Shown here: positions 13,571 to 24,860 of the stretch, piece after piece
How the letters are laid out: every line of letters starts with the position of its first letter
Position numbering within the stretch: position 1 is the first letter of the stretch
Assembly: GCA_015501075.1 (NCBI GenBank)
Contig: JADNYJ010000035.1
Location: forward strand, 220,793 to 284,792
DNA: 64,000 bases
Origin: Gymnopilus junonius
Lineage: Eukaryota > Basidiomycota > Agaricomycetes > Agaricales > Galerinaceae
Direction: 5' to 3'
Translations under genes and position numbers: made by a program
Notes under the pieces: generated by a model
The model's input: only the letters and a program-made list of their open reading frames with translations
The model's database searches: none
Told to the model about the DNA's origin: nothing

Positions 13571-16500
13571 TCAAACGAAAAGAGACGTATTCAAGTCTGG
13601 AGTGAAGTCCAAGATGACGATCTTTTGATCATGCGAAGTACTAAAAGGTAAAATAAGTTAATACGAATGAGTGACAGTAGTCTCTAGCACATACCTGACA
13701 ATTCGTGCAATATCAAATTTAACATCAAAGATATGGCTCGTATGAATTCCTTTGAACTCCCGAACCAGTTTACCTTCAATCACGAGATAAGTAAAGTGGA
13801 GTGACTCTATACGCAGATGAAATTACCACTAGGGAGGTCCCATAGCTTAACACTTCTGTCATAGCTTGCGCTCACGAGGCGACCAGTCCGGGAGTCGAAT
13901 GATAAAGCGCGCACCAAAGCTTCATGGCCTACCAATGTCCGAAGGCAGTCACCAGTTGACGCACTCCAGACCTTGATTTTGCAGTCATTGGAGCCGGATA
14001 CAATGAGGTCATCCTGTCAGCGTTAGGGACAATGAATACATCTACATTATGAATACAATATTCTTACCTTAAATTCAATGCAGGCTAAACCCCGATCATG
14101 ACCTTCAAACGTCCTACGTCTCTCGCCACTTTCAATATCCCAAAGGATCATCTTGCCATCCCCACTGGCACTGACCTAATGATAACGGGCTTAGCATAGA
14201 GATGGTGGGTGAGGGCACATCCTCATTACGCACTACTTTGCCGCTCTGTAAACCGACCGCGTTAACAGGGCCTTCATGACCACGTAATGTACGATGTAAT
14301 TCCAAAGTTTCCCGGTTCCAGACACGAATGACTGCATCTTTGGAACTAAAAAGAATTTAGACGGAAAAAAAGAATCGATGAGAGCATGATACGGACCAAC
14401 TGACAATCCAATGGTCGTCAATCCTGAGATCCAGTACGCCCCCTACGTGTCCTTTCAGGATGGCTCTGACGTCCGCTTTGATTTCTCTTTCTCCGTCGTC
14501 CACATAGCGTACAGAGTGATCATCGTCCATACTCATTGAATCTGTATTATTGCCGACAGGATCACCCAGGTGGAGGTCCCAGACGCACACGGTACAATCA
14601 CTGCTTCCACTGACCATGAAGCCTGCTTTGGGCAAAACGGCATCTTCCATCTCGACGGAAGAAGTCCCAACGATAGTTTGATCCTTTTCAGCTTTTGCTG
14701 ACCCGTGACTGTACTCCCACTCGCGATCCCAGTCTTTCTCAAACTTCAAGCATAGAACACTACCCCGATGCGCACCGCTGAAACTCCCCAGAAGCCTTCC
14801 TGTGCGTAGACTCCAAACCTTGATAGTTCTGTCCCTGGAACCAGTGATGATGCGGCGTGAGTCGAACTCCAGACAGTAGACACTGCAAGCCGACCGCTAT
14901 TAGAAAGGTTTCACCAAGGTAAACAATGATTTACCTGTCAGTATGTCCCGTTATCCACGTCATCTTCGGCTCATAGCTCTTTCCGAGCCGAACAATTGAC
15001 ATTTGAACATCCTCAGTTGCTCCGGCGGCAGCATTGACGATGGTGTCTCTGTACGTCCCACCCATTCGTCGCCTGGAGTCACCAATAGGGTGCGCAATGG
15101 AAAGCAAAGGCACATGTGGGGCATCAGACCATCTTAGGTCCAGTTCGAGCCTCTCCCGATAGAGGATTCTCCAATCCAACCTTAGAGGGGCGCTCGTAAT
15201 TGGCGCATCGATAATGGGTGAAGAGAGACCTAAAAGCCGTTTGGCTTTCGCACCGATGTCAATGAGGTCAAAATCCCAAGTGACGCCGAGAAGTGTCCGC
15301 ACACTTCGAAACTGTCCATATGAGACTGCGCCAGGGTCTGCTGCCCGTCTCAGGTCCACATTCCACCTGGCAAGGAATAAGACACGCCAAACAGCATTGT
15401 CGCTTGCTAGACGACACCAAGTCCGAGACACTAAGCGGCACGAAAGAAGAGCACGCAGAGCTTCCTTCGGATCACCATCGTGCTCATTGATGATCAAGCT
15501 GGATCTGCCGGGAGATATGGAAGTGTTTGAAGGTGACTTGGAGGAAGACGGGAGAGAAGGAGGACAGAGAAGAGTCAATGTATGCAATGCAAGCTCTGGG
15601 GGAAGAAGAGACAGAATATCTGCCGAATATGTTGGTTTACATATAAATTGTGACGAGCCCTATCTATAGGCAGGAAGGTACGCACCAATGCCGTCAGTTG
15701 CTCTCACATCGATGAAACATGCCTCATCATCAATCAGCTCGCCTTCCTCCCCGTCCAAGGGGGGCAATTCGGAGTAATTGATGTTTCCGTCTAGGTCACT
15801 TCTGGAGCCGTTAGTAGTTCGACCAGGGAGAAATCCATTAGCTTTAGATTTCCCTTTGATCCTATAATTAGAACTTGTATTCCAGTATACGGGCGAGTTC
15901 CTGCCACTCGTCCCAGCAGCCTGAGTATACCAGGATTGATTTGTGTTGCGGCGAGCAGAGGCAGGAGGTGGTGATGGGGTTCTGGAAGAAGAAGGGGACG
16001 GGGGGCGTGACGTAGAGTTTACGTTTGAGAAACTCAGCATTGTACGTCCCGGAGAAGATAATACGTCCCAAAGGCGTGGCAGAAGAGACTTGAATGGGCC
16101 TGGGCTCGGGGAAGAAAATTGTAGCAAATCTCGGTTGCTGGAACTGGTACCAGACTGGCTGCTGCTTGCATGCATAGGGCGTCCCCGAGGAAAACTCATG
16201 GTAGAGGAAAGGAACTTGCTTGACGGATAGCTACCAGGGATAGGGTTCGGATCGGCATCTTCAACATCCATGTCAATAATTGAAAAATCCGCTGTTGGAG
16301 CTGGAGAGGGTGGTCGTCCGTAATCAACAGGCTCTGGTTCCAGACGAGATAGTTGTTGTTCGGAGGTAGTGAGGAATGGAGAGCCAAGAGGAGTAGAGAA
16401 TAGACGAGTAAAACGAGGGTCGCTCGTAGTCGGCTGAGGCGGCGGTGTTCTCGGAGGGGTCGCCTGAGTGTTGAAGGTGCGAGAGGCAGCGAAGGGCATG

Positions 16501-16643
16501 GCTGTGGAGGATGTAGCGCGATGATGAGCATGGGTAGTGCTCCCGTATGGATGGGCATCATGGGAGCTCGCCGCCCTGCGTGATATCGGTCTTGAACGGT
16601 GTGAGTGCCCAAAGGGAGTCCTTTGTTGGCTTGAAGACGCCAT
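13571..16643 (-). CDS. F-box/WD40-repeat protein (SCF substrate adaptor)
   Basis: F-box/WD40 proteins link Skp1-Cul1 ubiquitin ligases to phosphorylated targets. The N-terminal exon (ATG at 16641-16643, about 320 codons) is Ser/Pro-rich and disordered. It splices (donor near 15683, acceptor just before 15620) into an F-box that begins DILSLLPPELALHTL. A helical linker follows, then a WD40 propeller at about 14960-13571. Repeats show GSRDRTIKVW, GSSDCTVCVWDLH, ASGDGKMILWD, GSNDCKIKVW and ASYDRSVKLWD endings. The C-terminal exon ends SLFV with TGA at 13571-13573. Layout and spacing resemble Cdc4/Met30/Lin-23-type adaptors, but I cannot assign an ortholog. A GTG 15 nt upstream is in frame; ATG is preferred. 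Confidence 0.9.
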
Positions 16644-16927
16644 GGACAGCGAGCTCACAATGCTGCTGGTCGTCCGAAATCAAGGCAAGTGTTGAATGAA
16701 ACTCGCAGTCCCGTGATCAGTTGCTCCTTTTAATTGTCAATGTTAAGACGCGTCGCCAGTCCTCGTGCAGCCACCATGTGAAGCCCTGGTATAGTTTTGA
16801 GTTCTAAAATACATATTACATACTACTCTAAGAAATATATATGCATGAATGATAGGTTAAGTAAATGTGCAGTGACAGTGAGTTGCGGGTGATAAGAGCA
16901 GGAGAGAGAAACAACCGAGTGAAAAAT
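16644..16927. other. Intergenic spacer between two minus-strand genes
   Basis: The spacer of about 280 bp should hold the F-box gene promoter and the RNA polymerase 3' UTR. No motif was recognised. Confidence 0.4.
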
Positions 16928-19900
16928 CTATGAGAAGAAGTAAGGGGAAGCCTTGATACTTTCCACCTCGAAATCACCCTTCCGTGGCAAAGGAGGCATG
17001 AGGTCAGTGAACTTGATGAACTTGCTCGACAGAGAGGGGCCTTCTGCTGCCTTCCGCGCCTTAGTTAGCCTAGCTTTGAGCTTTTTGGCTGAACTGTTCT
17101 TCTTAACGTCCTCTCCCCACTCCTGAGCTTCATCCCACTCCAGGATCTCCGACTCCTCCTCTTCCATCTCCTGGACCTCAGCTTCTGCGGCCTTAATAGC
17201 GGCTTCAGCTTGTTCAATCTCCTCAGGAGTAAGTGGCTGTCCCTCTGTAATCTTCGCTTTATCGTTGGCATCCTCCGTAAAAACGAGAAGCGGATCGAGC
17301 TGCTTTAGTTCTTCGGCTTGGGAAGGATGCACATGAATCTTGGTGCCAGCTGCCTTGAGTTTCGACACAATCGAGCTGGGTCTATCTCTGTTGGCGTTTG
17401 AGCAAATGTCGAGCAAAGGGACGTGGAAGTCCTTGTATCGATCTCGGAACTATATTGCAAGGAAAAAATCAGTCTTTCAGAGATCGGGTGCTTGGTCGGT
17501 TTATGTTACCTCCTGATCAAGCCTTTCTAGAACATCAGACGAGTGCAGGGCGATAAAGGTTTCTCGGATGACTTCGGACATAGTGTCGACGTCGCATGCG
17601 TGTGTCCAGTACGAATCATGGATAGAGGCAAAAGCCAACCCACGGTTCTGTAGACACAGAACGATCAGTCAAGAGTGATATGAAACAAGGAATGTCTGCG
17701 TACCTTGCATTCCAAAGCAGTTAACAGCATATGGGTAGCATCAAGACTGTGAATGAAGTTGGGTGGGAAAGCTGAGGCCTGTTTCACTGAGTTTACTGCA
17801 GATGGCGCATCAGCCGTTGCATTTTAAAGTTTAAAGCAAATTAAGAACGGACCTTCAGAAGCTTTGTGCGGGTCCGAAATGTAGACACTCTGAATGGACG
17901 TCATGACTTGCTTTCTCGCTGTCTTCCTATAAGGCTGGACAACAGGCAGGCCAAGGGCAGTCGTCCAAATCACACTGGTCATCTGCTCCTTCTTAATCTT
18001 TGTACGCGGTAGGGTGACAACCTCCTTTCCGTGATCATCGTAATCCAACCCCAGCCGATTCTGAGGGATCGATTTAGAAATAAGTCGGGCACAGATGTTA
18101 AGCCAGTTTTGAATCTCCTTGGCACCTTTGAAGGTATCTCCGATAGTTATGAGGAGCTATTGAAGGCACACATAGATTGAGCATGACAACTTCAAGGATT
18201 ACTTTTTCAAGCTTACCATCTTCGCAAGGTATGCCGCTGCATTCCAACATTTTTCTTCTGGAATATCTTTCGATCGCGTAACTGTTTCTCGATCTGCTCA
18301 CGGGCGCCAATGTACGTGACGCCGTAGACGGTCGTCATCACCTGCAAATCGCGATCAGTACCATAAAAAGGTAGAGCGGAGGCAAAACTTACAGTCTGTT
18401 TGACGACTTTGCGAGAGATCTTGTCCTTCAAGAGTACAGCAATTTCCTCCCCCCTTTCCGCATCCTCGTTAATAGTCTCCTGGAGCTTGTTACTAACGAA
18501 AGTGTATACATCCGATGGCTTGTCAGATGCGGCCAGATTCACCTGCTGTGCACCTTTCGCATCACCTCCAAGAGCGGCATAATGCTGCAAACCATTACAA
18601 GTTCCATCTTGATGGATCGGCAGGCACGAGGCATATTGGGTGGGGTCTTCCAACGAATGGGCTTTCTTCAATTCCTTACATGTCGCTAGGAATTGCCAAG
18701 GATCATCAGCTTTGAGCCACCAACGAGTCCCCTGATGGTAAAAAAATGTCAACAAACTGATGTATCAACGAAACAAGAACTGACCTCGAGGGGGTTGGTC
18801 GCACTCTCAACGATATTTTCCAAATGTTCCTCCACCCACTGTACTCGGGCATCGAAGCTGTTTTTGTCATAACCGAAGAGATTGGCTGCGTGGATCTTAA
18901 GCCAGCGCAGACCACGAACACCGAGGGGCTTTGCTTCTTCGAATAGGAGCAGTCCACGGGATAGATCATCTCCTATATGGTTCAGATGAGGAGGAATGGG
19001 ATAGGCACGGCCGCGGAAGTCCAGGTTGTGGGGAAGGTAGAACGTATCATGCAAGAACTAGGAACGGCGCGATAAGTCGATAAGCCAATGCCATTGAAAA
19101 TGACTTACTGCTCGAGCAATCTCAATTTTATAATTTACACTACACCTCTCTGAATGATTGTTTGCTTTATGTTGAGCCCACGCCCTCTGCCTCATGATAT
19201 GATAACTGCGGGCTTCCAGATCTTTGTCCTGGCCTTCTTGAAGTACGGGCTCCGGTTCATCGTATATGGCTGGAGGGATCTTGCCCATCCGCACTCCAGA
19301 GTTCCAAACCGTGACGACGATATCAAAAATGTCTTTGTTGATCTTCCATGGCGTACTTCCTAGCACATCGAGTCCCGCATACACCAGCTCGACATTTCCG
19401 GCATTGGTAGCTTCGCGAAGGTAGACTTCCTGTTCGTGAGAGTCTTTGAAGCGCATAGCATAGCCTGAATCACCGGTTCGTGAAAAAAGCAAAAAAGGCA
19501 GTGAAAAAAAAAACAAACTCTTGTTGTAGATATAGCCACCGTCGTTGTAATGGAGCCAGGGTTTCGGTTTCACAAGCATAGGAAGATGGCGAGGGTGGAT
19601 GGTCCTCTCGAGACTATCTTTGGCCAATCTGTCAGAAACCAGTGGATTGAGCTTGATGACTCCAAGCTTCTGTCCTCTAACGTATTCATAAGACTGGTAG
19701 AATGCGGGTTGAGATTCCGTGCTAAAGAGTAAAGATGAGTCTGCAAGAAAGATACTGATCGTGTAAGAAAAGTAACACACAGAATAGCATGAGTATGAGG
19801 GTCCACTTTTTCCCTCACAACCTCGGCAACTTGAATGAGAAGATTGACGAGGACGGAACCGATTTTTGCCCGCATGGTCTGGTCCATGGGCTCGTCCACT

Positions 19901-21514
19901 CCTCACCATCCGACACTAGCTGCGCAGCCGCGACTCGTCTCTGCCTCAGATTCTGATAACCCCGTACAGTAAAGAGATCGTCCCTAGTTTTGAATTGAGG
20001 GGCGGGAATGCCAGTTTTCTTGCAAATCTGTGCCTTGTGCTCGTTCTCAATCGCCTTCCCGACGGCGATCAGGGCACGCGTCGTTTTCATACCAGACGAG
20101 ACACCGCCCGATCCTTGCAGACGCATGATCTCAAGGATGGTGAGCAGAGACAAGCGGTCAGGGTTCACGAGGGTGAGGTAGGGCGCCAGCTTATCGGATT
20201 GTCTTTTCTTGGTGTCTTCCTGATCAATTTTTTCAATTTCTAGTTTCACCTGCTCTCGTAGACGAACGTGCCAGTCCCACATCCATCCCCGCAGTTTGTG
20301 GTCTTTCAGGTTTCCATTATCAATGCCCTTTTCAGAGAAGACTTCTTGCTGGTGTTGTAAGCTTTCGACAGCAAGTTCGTATACGGAGGACTCGAGGTGT
20401 TTTTGGCGGGCGTTGATGTCTTTATGGAGGAAATTCCTAGCTTCGGTTACTTGGGCAAGGTGTCGCCGTAGGCCGTCGAGGGAATAGGGAACTTGTTGCT
20501 CTATCTTTTCAACGTCATCGACGTCCTTGGTTACCTAGAGGAGAGTGAGGAAAAGAAGCGAGGCAAAGTCAAGAAAAAACGCACGACAGGCTTGGTTACT
20601 GGCATAACCTCAGGGACGTCTTGAAACAAGTCATTCTCATCGGTGGCGACTTTGGAGTGGCCGAGATCAGCGAGAACGTGCTTGAAGCCCAAGTTGAGAG
20701 CTTGAATAGCAATGTCCTTGGCGATCTCTGTTATGGTTTTAGGGTCGGTGAGAAAAGGGTTGCAGACGACGTCCATGATGGGGATGTTGCGCTCGACAAT
20801 TTTGCTCAAGAGGTAGCCCGGGTCGTGGCTCAAGACTGAACTAGGGCCGCCTTGGGTTTCGAATCTGTAATACAGGCTGAGCAGAGAGGACATTGGATAC
20901 GAAGTGAAAGACTTACTCGTGCCAGATAGACAGCATGATGCTGTATGTCTTGGAGTTGGGATGTATCTTCTCGGAACCCTTCTCCACGACGTCGTAGAGC
21001 TTCCATGCCTCTTCGATCCAGTAGTGCTTGCGGTAGTCCTCCTTCTTGCCATGCCAGAGTACGCGTCGAGAAAGGCGTTGTACATGGGGGTCTGCAAGGC
21101 AGCAGAGCCCAGTTTTGTGCGCAGACGTGCAAAGACATCGCGTGCGCGGGGGACATCGTATAGATTGTGGAGACAGGCGTCGATGATGCCGGCCATGTCG
21201 AGTGACTGGGAGTCGGCGAACCAGGACTCTGTGAGATTGGTGGCCTCCTTGTAGGGCTCTGGGGTGGGCAGAAGGGTGAGGGGGATCTCTCTGCCGAGAA
21301 ACTGGTGGATCTGGGGCATTCTCTCTGCGGCAGAATGGGTGGTGGTGTGATCTGCATTCTGGGCGAGAAACAAGGGGAGAGAATCAACGGCAGCCGGAGC
21401 GGCGGCGGTTGCGGGCGAACTGAGTCTCTTTGAAGGAGTGGAATAGAGACGGGCTGGGCGAGGAAGAGCCTGGCGAGCGCACAACAAAGCCGTCGTCGTC
21501 CTTCGCGGTATCAT
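16928..21514 (-). CDS. RPO41: Mitochondrial DNA-directed RNA polymerase (T7-like)
   Basis: This single-subunit polymerase transcribes mitochondrial DNA and makes replication primers. Family hallmarks are visible. Motif A is [18 protein letters not shown] (catalytic Asp). Motif B is split by an intron: RKVVKQTV, then [13 protein letters not shown]. Motif C is [15 protein letters not shown] (second catalytic Asp). A fingers/palm block contains [15 protein letters not shown], and the canonical C-terminus is SPYFFS. The start (ATG at 21512-21514) gives an Arg-rich, acid-free leader ([19 protein letters not shown]), a likely mitochondrial presequence. An N-terminal helical domain precedes the catalytic part. 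Near 21045-21055 the frame slips by one base with no possible intron. The gene is divergent from HMG-CoA lyase, 65 bp apart. Confidence 0.95.
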
Positions 21515-21579
21515 TTTGGTGGGCAAAGAAAAAAAACATAACAAATTTTCAAGCTGATCCAACAGTCACGTGCCCTCTT
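21515..21579. promoter_or_regulatory. Bidirectional promoter with CACGTG
   Basis: Only 65 bp separate the start codons of the two divergent mitochondrial-protein genes. The spacer contains an A-rich tract and a perfect CACGTG palindrome at 21567-21572, the core bound by bHLH factors such as Cbf1. Role and factor are inferred. Confidence 0.6.
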
Positions 21580-22768
21580 ATGCTCGGCCTACGACTGTCC
21601 CGCTCCATCCACTGCCGATCCTATTCCACAAACCTCGTCAGGCTCGTCGAGGTCGGGCCCCGCGATGGGCTCCAGAATGAGAAAGGCGCTGTCCCCGTCA
21701 GTGTCAAAGTTGAGCTCATCAACAGGCTCGCCCGTGCAGGTCTCGTCAACATCGAGGCTGGCAGCTTCGTCAGTCCCAAATGGGTCCCACAGGTCGGCGC
21801 TTGGCTCATTCGCCTCCTCCTCCCACCTGACAGCCTGCGAGCTAGATGGCAGGCACTGCAGATGTGCTCAACCAGATTGAGAAATACCCAAATGTCCATT
21901 ACCCCGTCCTTGTGCCAAATCAACGTGGTTTGCAGGACCTCCTGTCTCTGTCGACCGTCCGTCCACTTACCGACGAGATCGCTGTCTTCACTGCTGCCAC
22001 AGATGCATTCACAAACGCAAACCTCAACTGCACTATTGCAGAGTCGCTGACCCGTCTTGCATCTGTCACTCGCGATGCCTTGGACCGCGGTCTGCGTGTC
22101 AGGGGATATGTAAGTGTCGTCATTGCATGCCCATACTCGGGCAAGACCGATTACAAGCAAGTGAGGGCCGTGGCCAAGGAACTTGTAGATATGGGATGCT
22201 ACCAAGTCAGCCTAGGGGAAACAGTCGGTCAAGGCAGGCCCCACGAGGTCGCTGAGATGCTTGAAGAGGTCAAGAAAGACGTCCCGGTCGAGAAACTTGC
22301 TGTCGGTATTGCTTCTTTATCGACCTATCCAGTAATTGACTGACAGTACCAATGTTTACAGGGTCATGTACGTCATATAGATATTCTAAACCATGCATAG
22401 GCAATTCATCACTGTTTTTCATCCAGTTTCATGACACCTATGGCACCGCCATTGCAAATGTCCTAACAGCCCTCGAGCACGGCGTTCGGACCATTGATTC
22501 GTCTGTCGGCGGACTTGGCGGATGCCCTTACTCTCCTGGCGCCACTGGCAACGTCGCCACGGAGGACGTTCTCTATGCCCTCCAGACCTCGCCGTACCAG
22601 GTCGTTGGTTCTTATCAGGGTAAAACGATTGATCTTGAAACAATATCTGAAATTGGATGGTGGATAAGCGAGGCATTGGGTCGTGAAACCGCTAGTCGAG
22701 TGGGGCGCGCCTTACGCGCCAGAAGGAGACTTGAAGAGGCAGGAAAGAAGCTGCAGAGTAGTCTTTAA
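21580..22768 (+). CDS. Hydroxymethylglutaryl-CoA lyase
   Basis: The enzyme cleaves HMG-CoA to acetyl-CoA and acetoacetate, the last step of leucine degradation, in mitochondria. The start at 21580 gives an Arg/Ser leader (MLGLRLSRSIHCRSYS), a plausible presequence. Motifs in order: VEVGPRDGLQNE (metal/substrate Asp), AGSFVSPKWVPQ, a TIM-barrel core, HFHDTYGT (metal-binding HxH) and GGCPYSPGATGN (catalytic Cys loop). The gene ends KLQSSL and TAA. Introns: 21791-21845, 22302-22361 and 22368-22426. The last two flank a 6-nt exon (22362-22367) that supplies the first His of HFHDT. Length (about 330 residues) fits the family. Confidence 0.95.
22362..22367 (+). other. Six-nucleotide micro-exon of HMG-CoA lyase
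   Basis: GGTCAT lies between an acceptor (tttacag) and a donor (gtacgt). Joining 22301 to 22362 and 22367 to 22427 gives LA-GH-FHDTYG in frame. Skipping it also keeps the frame but loses the His. Confidence 0.75.
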
Positions 22769-23100
22769 GCCGCCCTTTGCAGGCAGGCCTCCAGTATTGA
22801 GAAGAGTCGAATATCGGCCGTAAAGGCTCTACATACCAACCCGTGTTTCATCTAGAGCACAGGAGTCAGGGACAGAAGCTTGTTTTAGTGGTGAAGAATT
22901 ATTTGGAATTATCAGAAACATGTCGATCAGCTGTGAGTGCTTTGTGCATACGGTTCTCGGATTATCGTTATTAGCAGAAATGATTGCGGCAAGTCCAACT
23001 CTGGATAAACTATGTCCAACTCCCCCTACGTCTCGCCATATAATCTTCTCTCTATCAAAATGTCGACGTCCCTTGCCGTTTTGCTATCTTTCTCTACATC
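22769..23100. other. Intergenic spacer
   Basis: It lies between the lyase stop and the hydrolase start and presumably holds the hydrolase promoter. An out-of-frame ATG at 23060 precedes the chosen start and would be a short upstream ORF if transcribed. No other feature is seen. Confidence 0.4.
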
Positions 23101-24511
23101 ATGCAAGAATATCCAACCAACGATGCCGCCGTGAGCGGAGCGTTCTCGTACAAATCCTACGTCTTCGACCCACGTCCAACTTTTCCTTTTCTTTCTGCCG
23201 TCAATCGATACTGGATTCCCAACTCTCCGCATGCCAACGACCCCGACGCGTTGACGCTGGTAATGGCGCACGGAGCAGGCTTCCACAAAGAACAATGGGA
23301 AGCAACCATAAACGACTTGCAAGCCGTAATCGACCGAGGCCAAGAAAAGGCCAAGATCCGCGAGATTTGGGCCATCGACGCCCCTAATCACGGCGACTCT
23401 GCCATCCTGAACGAGGATATTTTAAAGTTGGGATACGAATACTCGTGTATGGCTTCATTTGCCGGGCTGTGATGCCACACATTCTAATGACGCGATACAG
23501 TTCCTTGGGAAGAATATGCTCGTAGTATCCATCTTTTTCTGTCGGGCCTTGGGACGGGTGTAGGCGTCGATTTCAGCGGGCATAATTTGGTTGGTATCGG
23601 ACACTCGATGGGGACAATTGCCTTGTGAGCCTTTCGCACTTGATCGCGTGGATTCCACTTAACGAATTGATTGTATAGGGCGCTATCTGTGGGTCATTAC
23701 CCTAAGATCAGGTATGCGTCGTTGATTCACTGCGAGTTGATGATGGTACCGGAAGCCGCCGTTAAACATGCAACCGATGTGGTAGTAAGGGGCTCAGAGA
23801 AACGTCGTGACATTTGGCCTTCGAAAGAAGATGCTTACCGGACATTGAAGGCGCGAGGAACATGGAAAACTTGGGATGACCGCGTCTTGAGAAGCTTTGT
23901 GGTAAGGTTGTTGTGTTGTTGTGTCTATTCATCAATTATTAATCTAAACATTTGTGATAGGAATTCGGTCTGCGTCCCCTTCCCACGTCAGAGTATCCAG
24001 ACGGAAAAGGAGTAACCCTGAAATGCACTCGACATCAGGAAACAGTGAGTATCAAATTGACCTTAACCATAGTGAGTATCTACTCATCCTGCAATATAGG
24101 CATGTTATCGTAACTCGACCGGTTCAAGACGTATTTATCACTCCTTTGACAAGTTTATCAAGCAAGTCCCTACCCATTTGATCTATGGAGCAATAAATGA
24201 TTACCTGTGAGTACAAAAACATGTTTGGGTGACAATTCCTTGTCTCAAGATTTGTTCCAGAACTGCAGAAATAATAGATGATGTTATCAATCACAAAACT
24301 GGGGGTGTTCAGAATTTAGCTTCTTTATCATCTGTCTCTTCTGCAGGTCATATGGTAAGATTAGTATTATGTATGAATGCAATTACTGACCTAACTATAC
24401 TTCTCTTAGGTAGTTCAAATCAACCCTTCCGAACTAGCAGAGAAGATTTATGCTGCTCTAGTTGTCTCATCCAAGTCTATGTGTTTCTCTCACATAACTC
24501 CAAAGTTATAA
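23101..24511 (+). CDS. Alpha/beta hydrolase, possibly peroxisomal
   Basis: The fold is shown by an oxyanion-hole segment (VMAHGAGFHKEQW), AIDAPNHGDS, the nucleophile elbow GIGHSMGTIAL (Ser), a late acidic residue in YGAINDYL and a terminal His in SAGHMV. The six or so exons join with short introns: 23447-23500, then introns near 23627, 23900, 24042, 24210 and 24356. The ATG at 23101 starts the longest consistent frame. The protein ends in TPKL, and PKL is an acceptable peroxisomal targeting signal 1. Yeast Lpx1 is a related peroxisomal hydrolase, so a lipase or esterase role in peroxisomes is a reasonable inference. Substrate unknown. Confidence 0.85.
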
Positions 24512-24858
24512 TCTATGTAGTTCTTATAAATTTATTTATTGAAATATCTGGTTAGTTTCAAGGAATATGCAATAACAGTAGTAGGTACAGAATGTGAAAA
24601 TGAAACCACCTGTCTTGCTCTTGCTGGTGAGGGAGGTGGTAGTGGTAACATTTACAAAGGGAGGATGACAATCTCTGACTCACTGTTAATGGCTTACACT
24701 GGGACACAGCACTATATTCCATCTTGAAATATGGTAAATTTCTGAGTCTGATTTATTGGACTCAGTCTTTTGCAGGAGTTTAGCATCAATGTGGATTCCA
24801 AGGATGGAGAGTGTTTTCAGAGGCCTCTGGGTTTAGCTTTCCAAATTTAACTTAAACA
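24512..24858. other. Spacer at gene-rich/transposon-rich boundary
   Basis: This is an AT-rich spacer of about 350 bp. It has a short open frame (24539-24727) that I do not support as a gene. It ends at the TA of the next element. Confidence 0.4.
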
Positions 24859-24860
24859 TA

